Source: DATIYF01 sp035517775 (GTDB lineage Bacteria > Acidobacteriota > Terriglobia > Terriglobales > Acidobacteriaceae). Taken from it: a stretch of DNA of 56,636 nucleotides. Numbering within the stretch: the stretch's first letter is position 1; each line of letters starts with the position of its first letter. The notes under the pieces were generated by a model. It did no database searches. It was not told the DNA's origin and saw only the letters and a program-made list of their open reading frames with translations. The position numbers and the translations under genes are program-made. Positions 8,700-16,625 of this stretch are shown one piece after another. Location: NCBI GenBank assembly GCA_035517775.1, contig DATIYF010000067.1:1-56636 (forward strand), written 5' to 3'.

Positions 8700-10955
8700 T
8701 TAAACTGCTTCCCTCTGGGCGCGGCGGCGGGCCTGAATCTCGATATAGACATTCACTAGCGAGACCGCGGCCGGGGTGACGCCGGGAATGCGGGCGGCGT
8801 GTCCGAGCGTGCGGGGACGGACGCGGACCAGTTTCTCCTGCACTTCCCGGGAAAGGCCGCTCACCGAGTGATAGTCGAACCACTCGGGAATGTGGCGCTG
8901 CTCGGCCTTTTTGAGGCGCTCGATGGCGCGCTCCTGCTGCTGCAGGTAGCCGGCGTACTTGATCTCGGTCTCGACCGACTTGAGGTCATTGCGGAGGGTG
9001 GAAGTTAACCCCAGGTCCCTCGACCCCGCATTCGCATTCGCTCGCGCTGCGCTCGGGATGACAGATGTGGAGAAGAAGCCCGGGGCGATTTCGCGAAGCG
9101 CGGGAACCAGATCCTCTATCCTGATTTCCGGGCGGCGAAGGAGCTGCGCGAGGGGCTGGCCGAGGGCAGAGGACCAGTCGTTGGAGGTTGGTCGTGGGTC
9201 GTTGGCTCCCTCTGTTTGTGTGCAGACAGGATGTGTGGAGACGGGTCTCTGACCCGTCTGGGCGGGTCGAAGACCCGCCCCCACACAGTCTTCGGATGGC
9301 TGAAGGCTGAGTGCTGAGTGCTGAATGCTTTCTAGCATCGCCCCCGTCAGCTTGGTGTTCTCAAGCAGCTGCTTAAGCGATTCCAGGCGCTGCTGCTTGG
9401 CAAGATGGTCGGCCCAGGCGGCATCGGAGATCAAACCCACGCGGCGGCCGTGCGGAGTAAGCCGGCGGTCGGCGTTGTCAATGCGCAGGTGCAGGCGGAA
9501 CTCGGCGCGGGACGTAAACATGCGGTAGGGCTCATTGGTGCCCTTGGAGATCAGGTCATCAATCAGGATCGCGGTGTAGCCCTCCGAGCGGTCGAGAATC
9601 AGTGGCGGCTCGTTTTTCACTTTGAGCGCGGCGTTGATGCCCGCCATAATGCCCTGGCAGGCGGCTTCCTCGTAGCCTGACGTGCCGTTGATCTGCCCGG
9701 CGAGAAAAAGGCCGGCGATCTTTTTGGTTTCAAGCGTGCGCTCGAGCTCGGTGGGATCAATCGAATCGTATTCGATGGCGTAGCCGGGGCGCAGCATTTC
9801 GGCCGTATCCAGTCCGGGAATGGATTTCAGGATCTCCACCTGCACCTCGACCGGGAGCGACGTGCTCATGCCATTGACGTAAATTTCATAGGTGTTCAGG
9901 CCCTCCGGCTCAAGGAAAAGCTGATGCGTCGTCTTGTCGGGGAACTTGACGATCTTGTCTTCGATTGACGGGCAATAACGTGGGCCGACGGACTGAATCT
10001 GGCCGCTGTACATGGGCGAGCGGTGCACGTTCTCGCGGATGATGCGGTGGGTTTCAGGCGTAGTCCAGGCGATGTAGCACTGAACTTGCGAGTCGTGATG
10101 AGCGACGCGGTGGGTGCGAAAGCTGAAGGGCGTGGGATCGGGGTCGCCGGGTTGCGGCTGGAAGCGCGACCAGTCAATGGTGCGGCCGTCGAGGCGCGGC
10201 GGCGTGCCTGTCTTGAGGCGGCAGTTGCGCAGGCCAAGCTTCTTCAGGGATTCGCCGAGCAGGACCGCGGGCGGTTCGCCCGAGCGGCCGGCGGGATACT
10301 GCTGCTCGCCACAATGGATGAGTCCGTTGAGAAATGTGCCGGTGGTGATGATGACGGCGGAAGCGCCGACGGTGCGGCCGTCGCGAAGTTTGATGCCGAG
10401 GACGCGGCGATGCTCGTTGGTCCTTGGTCCTTGGTCGTTGGCAAAAGCAGCAGGTCCCTCGACTGCGTTCGGCTGCGCCTCGCTCCGCTCGGGATGACAG
10501 GGTAATGGCTCAGCGCTGAAAGCTGAGTGCTGAGTGCTGAATCCTGAATGCTGAGTGCCCCCCTCCACAATCAGATCGGCCACTTCCGCCTGCTTGATCT
10601 TGAGATTGGGCTGCGACTCCAGCACCTCGCGCATCTTCAGGCGGTAAGCCTGCTTGTCGCACTGGGCGCGGGGCGACCAGACCGCTGGGCCGCGCGAGGT
10701 ATTGAGCAGACGGAACTGGATTCCGACTGCGTCGGTGACCTCGCCCATGATGCCACCGAGAGCGTCCACCTCGCGCACGAGGTGGCCTTTGGCAATGCCG
10801 CCGACCGCCGGATTACACGACATCTGCGCGATCAGGTCGAGATTGAGCGTGTAGAGCGCGGTCTTAAGGCCCATGCGGGCGGCTGCCATGGCGGCTTCAC
10901 AGCCGGCGTGGCCTGCTCCTACCACCACGACTTCGTATTTTTCGGTGAATTGCAT
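8700..10955 (-). CDS. mnmG: tRNA uridine 5-carboxymethylaminomethyl modification enzyme MnmG (GidA), enlarged
   Basis: FAD protein that works with MnmE to build the 5-carboxymethylaminomethyl group at wobble U34 of tRNAs. Seen: the FAD motif GAGHAGCE at 13-20, CNPAVGGIAKGHLV, RLKTGTPPR, RYCPSIEDK, FLEPEG, and GQINGTSGYEEAACQG. Usual length is about 620-630 aa; this one has 751. The excess is explained by three in-frame segments derived from short repeats, at about residues 132-182, 544-595 and 629-651 (about 126 aa in total). They fall between conserved blocks, and every core motif is intact, so the enzyme is probably functional. Convergent with the gene at 8307. Confidence 0.95.
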   Translation of the reverse strand: MQFTEKYEVVVVGAGHAGCEAAMAAARMGLKTALYTLNLDLIAQMSCNPAVGGIAKGHLVREVDALGGIMGEVTDAVGIQFRLLNTSRGPAVWSPRAQCDKQAYRLKMREVLESQPNLKIKQAEVADLIVEGGTQHSGFSTQHSAFSAEPLPCHPERSEAQPNAVEGPAAFANDQGPRTNEHRRVLGIKLRDGRTVGASAVIITTGTFLNGLIHCGEQQYPAGRSGEPPAVLLGESLKKLGLRNCRLKTGTPPRLDGRTIDWSRFQPQPGDPDPTPFSFRTHRVAHHDSQVQCYIAWTTPETHRIIRENVHRSPMYSGQIQSVGPRYCPSIEDKIVKFPDKTTHQLFLEPEGLNTYEIYVNGMSTSLPVEVQVEILKSIPGLDTAEMLRPGYAIEYDSIDPTELERTLETKKIAGLFLAGQINGTSGYEEAACQGIMAGINAALKVKNEPPLILDRSEGYTAILIDDLISKGTNEPYRMFTSRAEFRLHLRIDNADRRLTPHGRRVGLISDAAWADHLAKQQRLESLKQLLENTKLTGAMLESIQHSALSLQPSEDCVGAGLRPAQTGQRPVSTHPVCTQTEGANDPRPTSNDWSSALGQPLAQLLRRPEIRIEDLVPALREIAPGFFSTSVIPSAARANANAGSRDLGLTSTLRNDLKSVETEIKYAGYLQQQERAIERLKKAEQRHIPEWFDYHSVSGLSREVQEKLVRVRPRTLGHAARIPGVTPAAVSLVNVYIEIQARRRAQREAV
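9003..9071. repeat. Repeat-derived in-frame insertion 3 in mnmG
   Basis: Encodes about residues 629-651 of MnmG (SVIPSAARAN then SRDLG). The DNA core at 9012-9064 begins CAGGTCCCTCGAC and ends GCTCGGGATGACAG. The same ends occur at 10451-10500 in the first insertion. Confidence 0.75.
9171..9326. repeat. Repeat-derived in-frame insertion 2 in mnmG
   Basis: Encodes about residues 544-595 of MnmG. It is a composite: GTCGTTGG-type units (9177-9206), a double hairpin bounded by GTGTGG and CCACAC (about 9232-9286) holding CGGGTCGAAGACCCG at 9263-9277, and TGAGTGCTGA-type units (9297-9330). The 15-base hairpin core is identical to one in the hslV-hslU gap. Confidence 0.75.
10410..10562. repeat. Repeat-derived in-frame insertion 1 in mnmG
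   Basis: Encodes about residues 132-182 of MnmG (including CHPERSEAQPNAVEG and NDQGPRTNE). It is a composite of three repeat types: TTGGTCCTTGG units (10415-10441), a palindrome-like element beginning CAGGTCCCTCGAC and ending GCTCGGGATGACAG (10451-10500), and TGAGTGCTGA units (10508-10559). Confidence 0.8.
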
Positions 10956-11103
10956 GCTGCAGAAGGCGGCCCCGTCTCCCCAACCTCTTATGATTCTATC
11001 AGTTGGATGACTTCGGCCCGAATGAGACGGGAATCACAGACAGCCGCCGGCCCACCCCGGTATCTTTAGTTGCTGAAGGACACCGGTCTTTTTGCCAGGT
11101 TCT

Positions 11104-11133
11104 TGCCACCCGGTTGGCGAGGTGGCTATAGTG
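11104..11133 (+). promoter_or_regulatory. Sigma-70-type promoter for the CADD-like gene
   Basis: TTGCCA (11104-11109) and TATAGT (11128-11133) are each one base off consensus and are separated by 18 bp. They lie 40 bases before the ATG at 11173, which also has a strong GAGGAGG ribosome site (11162-11168). The gap is divergent with mnmG. Confidence 0.6.
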
Positions 11134-11172
11134 ACAAATTCGTGATAGCGGTAAATCTAAAGAGGAGGCCTT

Positions 11173-11874
11173 ATGACTGCCGAGCGATTCTTCGCCGAGC
11201 TGGATAAACGCGTCGCAAAATATGATCTGCTGTGCCATCCGTTTTATCAGGCCTGGGCCGCGGGCGAGCTGACCCGCGAAGATCTGCAGGAGTACGCTCG
11301 CGATTACTACCATCACGTAGAGGCCTTTCCCTCTTACCTGGCCGAACTCGCCATTCGGTTGAATGAGGGCGAGCTGCGCCAGGCCGTTCTAGCCAACATG
11401 TGCGACGAAAAGGGCATGGAAGACGGCAGCGGGGCGGCCGGCCGGCCGCACTCCGATCTGTGGCTAGATTTCGCCGAGGGCATGGGCGGCGGACGCGGCA
11501 TGTGGGGCCATCAGCCGGTACCCGAGATTGCAGAATTGGTGGCATTCTTTCACCGCATTGCCAGTGAGGGCGCTCCCGAGGAGGCGCTGGCGGCTTTTTA
11601 CGCCTATGAGTCGCAGGTGCCGCGCGTGGCAGCCGAAAAGGCGCGCGGGCTGCGCCAAATGTACGGCGCCGACGAAGCCACCTGCGGCTACTTCACCCTG
11701 CACACCACGGCCGATGTGTTCCACTCCGGTGTATGGAAGCGGCTGCTGGGCAAGCGGGTGGAGACGAATCCGGAGGCAGCGGAGAGGGCCTTTGCGGCGG
11801 CAGAAGCGGCAGCCATAGCGCTGTGGCATGCGCTCGACGGAATCGAAGCGCGGCGCATGGCGTTGGCAGCCTAG
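11173..11874 (+). CDS. CADD-like heme-oxygenase-fold oxygenase (putative p-aminobenzoate synthase)
   Basis: Member of the TenA/PqqC-fold CADD family. From memory, the chlamydial founder is a dimetal oxygenase that makes p-aminobenzoate for folate by cleaving one of its own tyrosines. Seen: HPFYQAWAAGELTREDLQEY, DYYHHVEAFPSYLAEL, AFYAYESQVPRVAAEKARGL, and the metal-ligand pattern HxxxDxxH at H177, D181 and H184. Y25 aligns by eye with the sacrificial tyrosine of the chlamydial protein, and the EKARGL lysine with its essential lysine. Length 233 aa is normal. A good promoter and ribosome site precede it. A thioesterase gene follows 93 bp downstream. Confidence 0.82.
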   Translation: MTAERFFAELDKRVAKYDLLCHPFYQAWAAGELTREDLQEYARDYYHHVEAFPSYLAELAIRLNEGELRQAVLANMCDEKGMEDGSGAAGRPHSDLWLDFAEGMGGGRGMWGHQPVPEIAELVAFFHRIASEGAPEEALAAFYAYESQVPRVAAEKARGLRQMYGADEATCGYFTLHTTADVFHSGVWKRLLGKRVETNPEAAERAFAAAEAAAIALWHALDGIEARRMALAA

Positions 11875-11876
11875 AG

Positions 11877-11920
11877 AAGCGTTCACCGGAAAGGACACAG
11901 AGAAACGCGCAGGTTTGGGG
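11877..11920. repeat. ACACAGAGAAACGC-type intergenic repeat scrap
   Basis: GAAGCGTTCACCGGAAAGG followed by ACACAGAGAAACGCGCAGG resembles a common intergenic repeat of such genomes. A related scrap lies at 20561-20633. Assignment is by eye only. Confidence 0.35.
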
Positions 11921-11967
11921 CCAGTGATTCGGTAGAATCATTGGCTCATTTCTTTTGCGGAGAGACT

Positions 11968-12357
11968 ATGGCCAGAAAGGCAGAGATCGGCGCCCGCGCG
12001 ATGGCGGAAGAGACGGTGCAATTCGAGCATACCCTCACCTCGCGGCATCCGGACCTGCCGCCGATCTATTCCACGCCCAATATGATCCGGCTCATGGAAG
12101 AGGCCTCATTTCACGCGCTTCAGCCCTACTGCGAGGGAGACGAGATCACCGTGGGCACGGCCATCCACATCGAGCACCGGGCGGCAACGGGCATGGGCGC
12201 GCGCATCACCGCCGAAGCGATGCTCGAAGCCTTCGATGGCCGCTTCTACACCCTGCGAGTGAGCGCCCGCGATGAAAAGCAGGAAATTGGGCGGGGCACG
12301 GTGAGCCGGGCTGTCATCAGCAAAGGGAAATTTATGGAGCGCCTCAACCAGGCTTGA
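11968..12357 (+). CDS. Hotdog-fold thioesterase, FlK-like
   Basis: About 129 aa and a single hotdog domain. The pattern STPNMIRLMEEAS (Thr and Glu of the fluoroacetyl-CoA thioesterase triad) followed by GTAIHIEHRAATGMG (the expected His) matches the FlK-like acyl-CoA thioesterase family. ATG 11968 is chosen because GGAGAG lies just upstream; a TTG at 11941 is also in frame. The physiological acyl-CoA is unknown. The gene follows the CADD-like gene in the same direction and precedes tilS. Confidence 0.78.
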   Translation: MARKAEIGARAMAEETVQFEHTLTSRHPDLPPIYSTPNMIRLMEEASFHALQPYCEGDEITVGTAIHIEHRAATGMGARITAEAMLEAFDGRFYTLRVSARDEKQEIGRGTVSRAVISKGKFMERLNQA

Positions 12358-12359
12358 AC

Positions 12360-12480
12360 GCCTGACCACCTGGTGGCGCTGGAACGCTGACAACGTCCAA
12401 GCTTTAGCCCCCGCGGGATCGCTTCGTGGCCAAGAGACAAGTTTTCCGTCTTGAGTTCTCGGTTCCCGGTTCCAAGCGGT
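12360..12480. repeat. Intergenic repeat tract before tilS
   Basis: The gap between the thioesterase and tilS contains a CTGGTGGCGCTGGAACGCTG stretch and then GAGTTCTCGGTTCCCGGTTC (12456-12475), the latter like 8225-8280. It has the look of composite short repeats. No separate promoter is evident. Confidence 0.4.
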
Positions 12481-12493
12481 AACATGGGGAGCC

Positions 12494-13894
12494 GTGCCGA
12501 GCCTTGCGCAGCATGTACTGGAATACAGCCGTGGCCAGCGTCTTCTGCGGGCGGGCCATCGGGTGGGGGTTGCCGTCTCGGGGGGCGCCGATTCCGTCGC
12601 CCTGTTGCGCCTTCTGCTGGAGCTGAGAAGTGAACTGGGGATTGTTCTTGCCGTTGTTCACTTCAACCACAAGCTGCGCGGCGCAGAGGCCGAGGAAGAC
12701 GAACATTTCGTCGCGGAACTGGCGCGCCTTCATGAGCTAACGCTGCACCATGCCAGCGGAGATGTGGCCGCACATGCCCTCAAACGGCACGTGGGCCTGG
12801 AGGCGGCCGGCCGCGAGATGCGCTACGGCTATTTCTGGAAATTGCTCCAGACTGATCTGGATCGAATCGCAACCGCGCACACCCTGGATGACCAGGCAGA
12901 GACGGTGTTGCTGCGGATGGTGCGGGGAGCGGGCACGCGGGGTCTGGCAGGGATTTATCCTCAAAGCACTTGGCAATCAGCACTCATCAATCAACCCCGC
13001 TGCGGAACCATCATCCGTCCCCTGCTCGCGATTCGCCGACCGCGACTGGAGGCCTATCTCGGCGAGCTGGGCCAGCCCTGGCGCGAGGACATGAGCAATC
13101 GCGACCTGCGCCACGCGCGCAATCGGGTGCGGCACGGCATTTTGCCCCGGCTGGAGCGCAACCTGAACCCGGCAGTTCGCGAGGTTCTGGCCGAGAGCGC
13201 CGAGATTGCCCGTGGAGAAGAAGAATATTGGCAAGCCGAGGTGGCGCGGGCCCTGCCCGCAATCTGGCAGACGGCCGGCGGTCTGAAAGTAGGCTCACTC
13301 CTGGCGCTACCTTTAGCTCTGCAGCGTCGCATGGTGCGGGCGGCGGCGGAATCTCTCGGTCTGCGGCTGGAATTCCGGCACGTCGAAGAAGTTCTCAAGC
13401 TGGCGGAAGAGAACTCCGGGAGCTCGATCGCACTGCCTGGGGGCTGGAAAGTGACCCGGTCGCATAGTGCGATGCAGTTTTGCTCGGCCGCCGTAAAACC
13501 GAAGGCCGGTGACTATGAGTACCCCCTGCGCGTCCCAGGCTCTGCCGAGGTTCCCGAGGCAAATCTGCGGCTGGAGGCCTTGTTGGTGGCAGCCAGCGGG
13601 CAAACGGCTGCCGGCGCCCTGCTGGACGCAGCGCAATTGCCCCGCGAGCTGCGAGTGCGCAACTGGCGCGCCGGCGACCGTTTCTGGGCCGCCCACAGCA
13701 GGCGGCCGAAGAAGATCAAAGAGCTCTTGCAGGAGCGGCACATCAGCGGCGATGAGCGGAAGCTGTGGCCGGTGGTCGTCAGCGGCGACGAAGTAGTCTG
13801 GATGCGCGGCTTTCTGGCCTCGTCCCAGCTTCGTCCGCCCTCGGGAGCGCCTGAGGCGGTGATCATCCGCGAGGTCACCCCGTCCGCGGAATAA
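12494..13894 (+). CDS. tilS: tRNA(Ile)-lysidine synthase TilS
   Basis: Adds lysine to C34 of the CAU-anticodon isoleucine tRNA so that it reads AUA codons. An N-type ATP pyrophosphatase with the PP-loop SGGADS at 29-34, FNHKLRGAEAEEDE, TAHTLDDQAETVLLRM, and RNRVRHGILPRLE. A C-terminal TilS domain includes RNWRAGDRFW and KKIKELLQERHI. 466 aa is usual for the longer form. It starts with GTG. The loop at about residues 155-172, before IIRPLL, is read from a TTGGCAATCAGCACTC-like stretch that may be repeat-derived. First gene of the tilS-hpt-ftsH block. Confidence 0.95.
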   Translation: MPSLAQHVLEYSRGQRLLRAGHRVGVAVSGGADSVALLRLLLELRSELGIVLAVVHFNHKLRGAEAEEDEHFVAELARLHELTLHHASGDVAAHALKRHVGLEAAGREMRYGYFWKLLQTDLDRIATAHTLDDQAETVLLRMVRGAGTRGLAGIYPQSTWQSALINQPRCGTIIRPLLAIRRPRLEAYLGELGQPWREDMSNRDLRHARNRVRHGILPRLERNLNPAVREVLAESAEIARGEEEYWQAEVARALPAIWQTAGGLKVGSLLALPLALQRRMVRAAAESLGLRLEFRHVEEVLKLAEENSGSSIALPGGWKVTRSHSAMQFCSAAVKPKAGDYEYPLRVPGSAEVPEANLRLEALLVAASGQTAAGALLDAAQLPRELRVRNWRAGDRFWAAHSRRPKKIKELLQERHISGDERKLWPVVVSGDEVVWMRGFLASSQLRPPSGAPEAVIIREVTPSAE

Positions 13895-13952
13895 GGCTAT
13901 TGTTTCTTTCGTATGCGAGATATTCTGAGAACAGTTTTGGAGTTGATGAGGC

Positions 13953-14471
13953 GTGAGCCCTGAAGTGAGCAACCATCTGCGCCAGGTGATTTCCAGTGAG
14001 CAGATTCAGAAGCGCGTGAAGGAGATGGCGCGGCAGATTTCCGATGACTATCAGGGCAAGACTGTGCATGCCCTGGCGCTGCTGGAGAACGGCTTCGTGT
14101 TTATGGCGGACCTGGTGCGCAGCCTGGAAGTTCCTGTCGTCTGCCAGTTCATCAAGCCGCAGTACCATCAGGGAGAGATACTGGAGATCTTCTTCAGCTA
14201 CGGCGCGGCGATTCGCGGCCAACATGTTCTGCTGGTAGAGGGCCTGGTGCACTCGGGTGTGACTAACGAATTTCTTATGAATGATTTGCGGAGTCGAGGG
14301 GCAGCCTCGGTAAAGCTGGCTGCATTGCTTGACCGCCAGTCGGCGCGGCGGGTGCAGTTGCAGCCGGATTATTTCGGCTTTCTGGTGGATGACGCATACG
14401 TGATGGGATATGGGCTGGCCTCGCTTGAGCAGACCGGCCGCAACCTGCCCTACGTCGCCGCTGCAAGTTAA
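13953..14471 (+). CDS. hpt: Hypoxanthine phosphoribosyltransferase homologue with altered PRPP loop
   Basis: By position (tilS-hpt-ftsH) and overall sequence this is the purine-salvage enzyme converting hypoxanthine or guanine to the nucleotide with PRPP. Typical parts: ENGFVFMADLVRSL, RSRGAASVKLAALLDR, a DYFGFLVDD strand, and YGLASLEQTGRNLPYV. The PRPP-binding loop, usually VEDIVDTG, reads VEGLVHSG here, so both aspartates of the signature are replaced (G97, H100). The usual lysine before G(G/A)F is also absent (LLENGF). Activity is therefore in doubt. GTG start with GATGAGG just before it. 172 aa is normal. Confidence 0.82.
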   Translation: MSPEVSNHLRQVISSEQIQKRVKEMARQISDDYQGKTVHALALLENGFVFMADLVRSLEVPVVCQFIKPQYHQGEILEIFFSYGAAIRGQHVLLVEGLVHSGVTNEFLMNDLRSRGAASVKLAALLDRQSARRVQLQPDYFGFLVDDAYVMGYGLASLEQTGRNLPYVAAAS

Positions 14472-14583
14472 ACGGCGCTCATGACTTAGGTCATGCGAAG
14501 AAGGGCATCCTTTTTTCCGGCGAGAACGGTTAGAATAACAATCTGGGGAATTGTCCATCCAAACTCTCGCCAGGGCATCTAAA

Positions 14584-14601
14584 AGGCAGCCTGGGCTGCC
14601 T
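14584..14601 (+). promoter_or_regulatory. 8-bp palindrome in the ftsH leader
   Basis: AGGCAGCC-TG-GGCTGCCT lies about 20 bases before the ftsH ribosome site (AAGGGGAG, about 14617-14624). It is followed after 10 bases by ATTTTTAA. In RNA it would form a compact hairpin with a 2-4 nt loop, possibly a processing or attenuation structure. Confidence 0.35.
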
Positions 14602-14631
14602 GGGGTGGCAATTTTTAAGGGGAGTGCATAG

Positions 14632-16533
14632 GTGAACTCGACGGTCAAAACGGTGGTTTTCTGGGTGGTAATCCTGCTCTCTGCCTTTCTGCTTTGGCAG
14701 GTGGTAAAGGCGGGGACAGCCGGCCAGAAAGAGAAAGAAATCAACTTTTCAGAGTTCATGTCGGATGTGGACCAGGGCAACGTGAAAGAGGTCACCATCA
14801 CCGGCATGGAAGTGCACGGCAAGGACCACAACAACGAGGGCTTCCACACCACCGTTCCGGCCAATTATCCCGACATGATCAAGACGCTGCGCGATAAGGG
14901 CGTCAATATCAACATTCGCGACGCCAACAGCGGCAGCTGGACCTGGCTGATCAACCTGGCGCCGCTGGCCCTGCTGGCCCTGCTCTGGTTCTACATGATC
15001 CGGCAGATGCAAACCGGCGGAAACAAAGCGCTGTCTTTCGGCAAGAGCCGCGCCCGGTTGCTCTCCATGCAGCAGAAGAAGGTCACCTTCAAAGACGTGG
15101 CCGGCGTGGATGAAGCCAAAGAAGAGCTGCGCGAGATTATCGAATTTCTGCGCGAGGCGCAGAAATTCCAGAAGCTGGGCGGACGCATTCCCAAGGGTGT
15201 GCTGCTGGTCGGGCCGCCTGGAACGGGCAAGACTTTGCTGGCACGTGCTGTCGCCGGCGAGGCCAATGTTCCGTTCTTTTCGATTTCCGGTTCGGATTTC
15301 GTCGAGATGTTTGTCGGCGTGGGCGCCAGCCGCGTTCGCGATCTCTTCGAGCAGGGCAAAAAGAATGCCCCCTGCATCATCTTCATTGATGAAATTGACG
15401 CGGTGGGGCGGCATCGCGGCGCCGGCCTGGGCGGGGGCCACGATGAGCGCGAGCAAACCCTGAACCAATTGCTGGTCGAAATGGATGGCTTTGAGTCGAA
15501 CGAAGGCGTCATCCTGATGGCGGCCACCAACCGGCCGGACGTTCTCGATCCGGCGCTGCTGCGGCCGGGCCGCTTTGACCGGCGGGTAGTGGTGAACCGT
15601 CCCGATGTTCGCGGGCGGGAAGAGATTCTGCGGGTGCACACCCGCAAGATTCCATTGGCCGACGACGTGGACCTTTCCGTTCTGGCTCGCGGCACGCCCG
15701 GATTTTCCGGCGCGGATCTGGCCAACATGGTGAACGAGGCGGCACTGGCGGCAGCGCGGCAGAACCGCAAGGCCGTGCTGATGTACGACTTCGAGCTGGC
15801 CAAAGACAAAGTGCTGATGGGCGTGGAGCGCAAATCGCTGCTGCTCTCCGAAGAAGAAAAGAAGGTTACTGCTTATCACGAGGCCGGGCATGCCTTGGTG
15901 GCGGCCAAGCTGCCCAATTCCGATCCCCTGCACAAGGTCACCATCATTCCCCGCGGCATGGCGCTGGGCGTGACCATGCAATTGCCCATTGATGACAAGC
16001 ACAACTACACCAAGGATTATCTGGAGACGGAAATCGCCATTATGATGGGGGGGCGGCTGGCGGAGGAGATGTTCCTCAACCAGATGAGCACCGGCGCCGG
16101 CAACGACATTGAGCGGGCCACCGACATGGCGCGCAAGATGGTCTGCGAGTTCGGCATGAGCGGCCTGGGGCCGCTGACCTTTGGCAAGAAAGAAGAGCAG
16201 ATTTTTCTGGGCCGCGAAATTGCCCAGCATCGCGATTACAGCGAAGCCACGGCGATCAGGATTGACGAAGAGGTAAAACGCCTGGTGCAGAAGGGCTACG
16301 ACACCGCCAAGGGCATCCTGGCGGACAATCACGGTACGCTCGAGAAGGTAGCCGCGGCCCTGCTGGAGCGCGAAGTGCTCGACGCCAACGAGATCAAGAT
16401 GATCATCGAGGGCAAGGAACTGCCCAAGATCACGCCTCCCTCGAAGCCCGATGATGGCGTGCAGCAGGTGCTGAAGCCCGAGCCGGGGCGGCCGGGAATT
16501 GCCAAGGGCGGAGAGAGCCCGGCAAGAGCGTAA
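14632..16533 (+). CDS. ftsH: ATP-dependent zinc metalloprotease FtsH
   Basis: Membrane-anchored AAA+ protease that degrades membrane and regulatory proteins. TM1 (about 5-25), a periplasmic domain (to about 100), TM2 (about 103-123), AAA module with Walker A GPPGTGKT at 194-201, Walker B IIFIDEIDA, the second region of homology ending in LRPGRFDRRV, and the zinc motif HEAGH at 416-420. 633 aa is normal. Starts with GTG after a good AAGGGGAG site. Ends at a strong terminator. It probably has its own leader in addition to read-through from tilS-hpt. Confidence 0.97.
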   Translation: MNSTVKTVVFWVVILLSAFLLWQVVKAGTAGQKEKEINFSEFMSDVDQGNVKEVTITGMEVHGKDHNNEGFHTTVPANYPDMIKTLRDKGVNINIRDANSGSWTWLINLAPLALLALLWFYMIRQMQTGGNKALSFGKSRARLLSMQQKKVTFKDVAGVDEAKEELREIIEFLREAQKFQKLGGRIPKGVLLVGPPGTGKTLLARAVAGEANVPFFSISGSDFVEMFVGVGASRVRDLFEQGKKNAPCIIFIDEIDAVGRHRGAGLGGGHDEREQTLNQLLVEMDGFESNEGVILMAATNRPDVLDPALLRPGRFDRRVVVNRPDVRGREEILRVHTRKIPLADDVDLSVLARGTPGFSGADLANMVNEAALAAARQNRKAVLMYDFELAKDKVLMGVERKSLLLSEEEKKVTAYHEAGHALVAAKLPNSDPLHKVTIIPRGMALGVTMQLPIDDKHNYTKDYLETEIAIMMGGRLAEEMFLNQMSTGAGNDIERATDMARKMVCEFGMSGLGPLTFGKKEEQIFLGREIAQHRDYSEATAIRIDEEVKRLVQKGYDTAKGILADNHGTLEKVAAALLEREVLDANEIKMIIEGKELPKITPPSKPDDGVQQVLKPEPGRPGIAKGGESPARA

Positions 16534-16567
16534 GAGCCCTCAGAAAAAGATCAGCTTGAAGAACAAT

Positions 16568-16595
16568 GGGCGGCCCTGAGGCCGCCCTGATTTTT
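16568..16595 (+). terminator. Rho-independent terminator after ftsH
   Basis: GGGCGGCC (16568-16575), loop CTGA, GGCCGCCC (16580-16587), then TGATTTTT. The 8-bp GC stem with a T-run (16591-16595) lies 35 bases after the ftsH stop. Confidence 0.85.
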
Positions 16596-16625
16596 ACTGA
16601 TGCTGCAGCCGGTTCTCGCCCCAGC

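Noticed and set aside
9297..9330. Short tandem TGAGTGCTGA units as a possible CRISPR array
   Set aside because: Units are about 7-10 bases, contiguous and degenerate, with no unique spacers and no cas genes. They are simple repeats inside mnmG.
14749..16332. 527-codon open frame on the minus strand within ftsH
   Set aside because: Caused by high GC and codon bias. ftsH on the other strand has every family motif, and the minus frame has no similarity.
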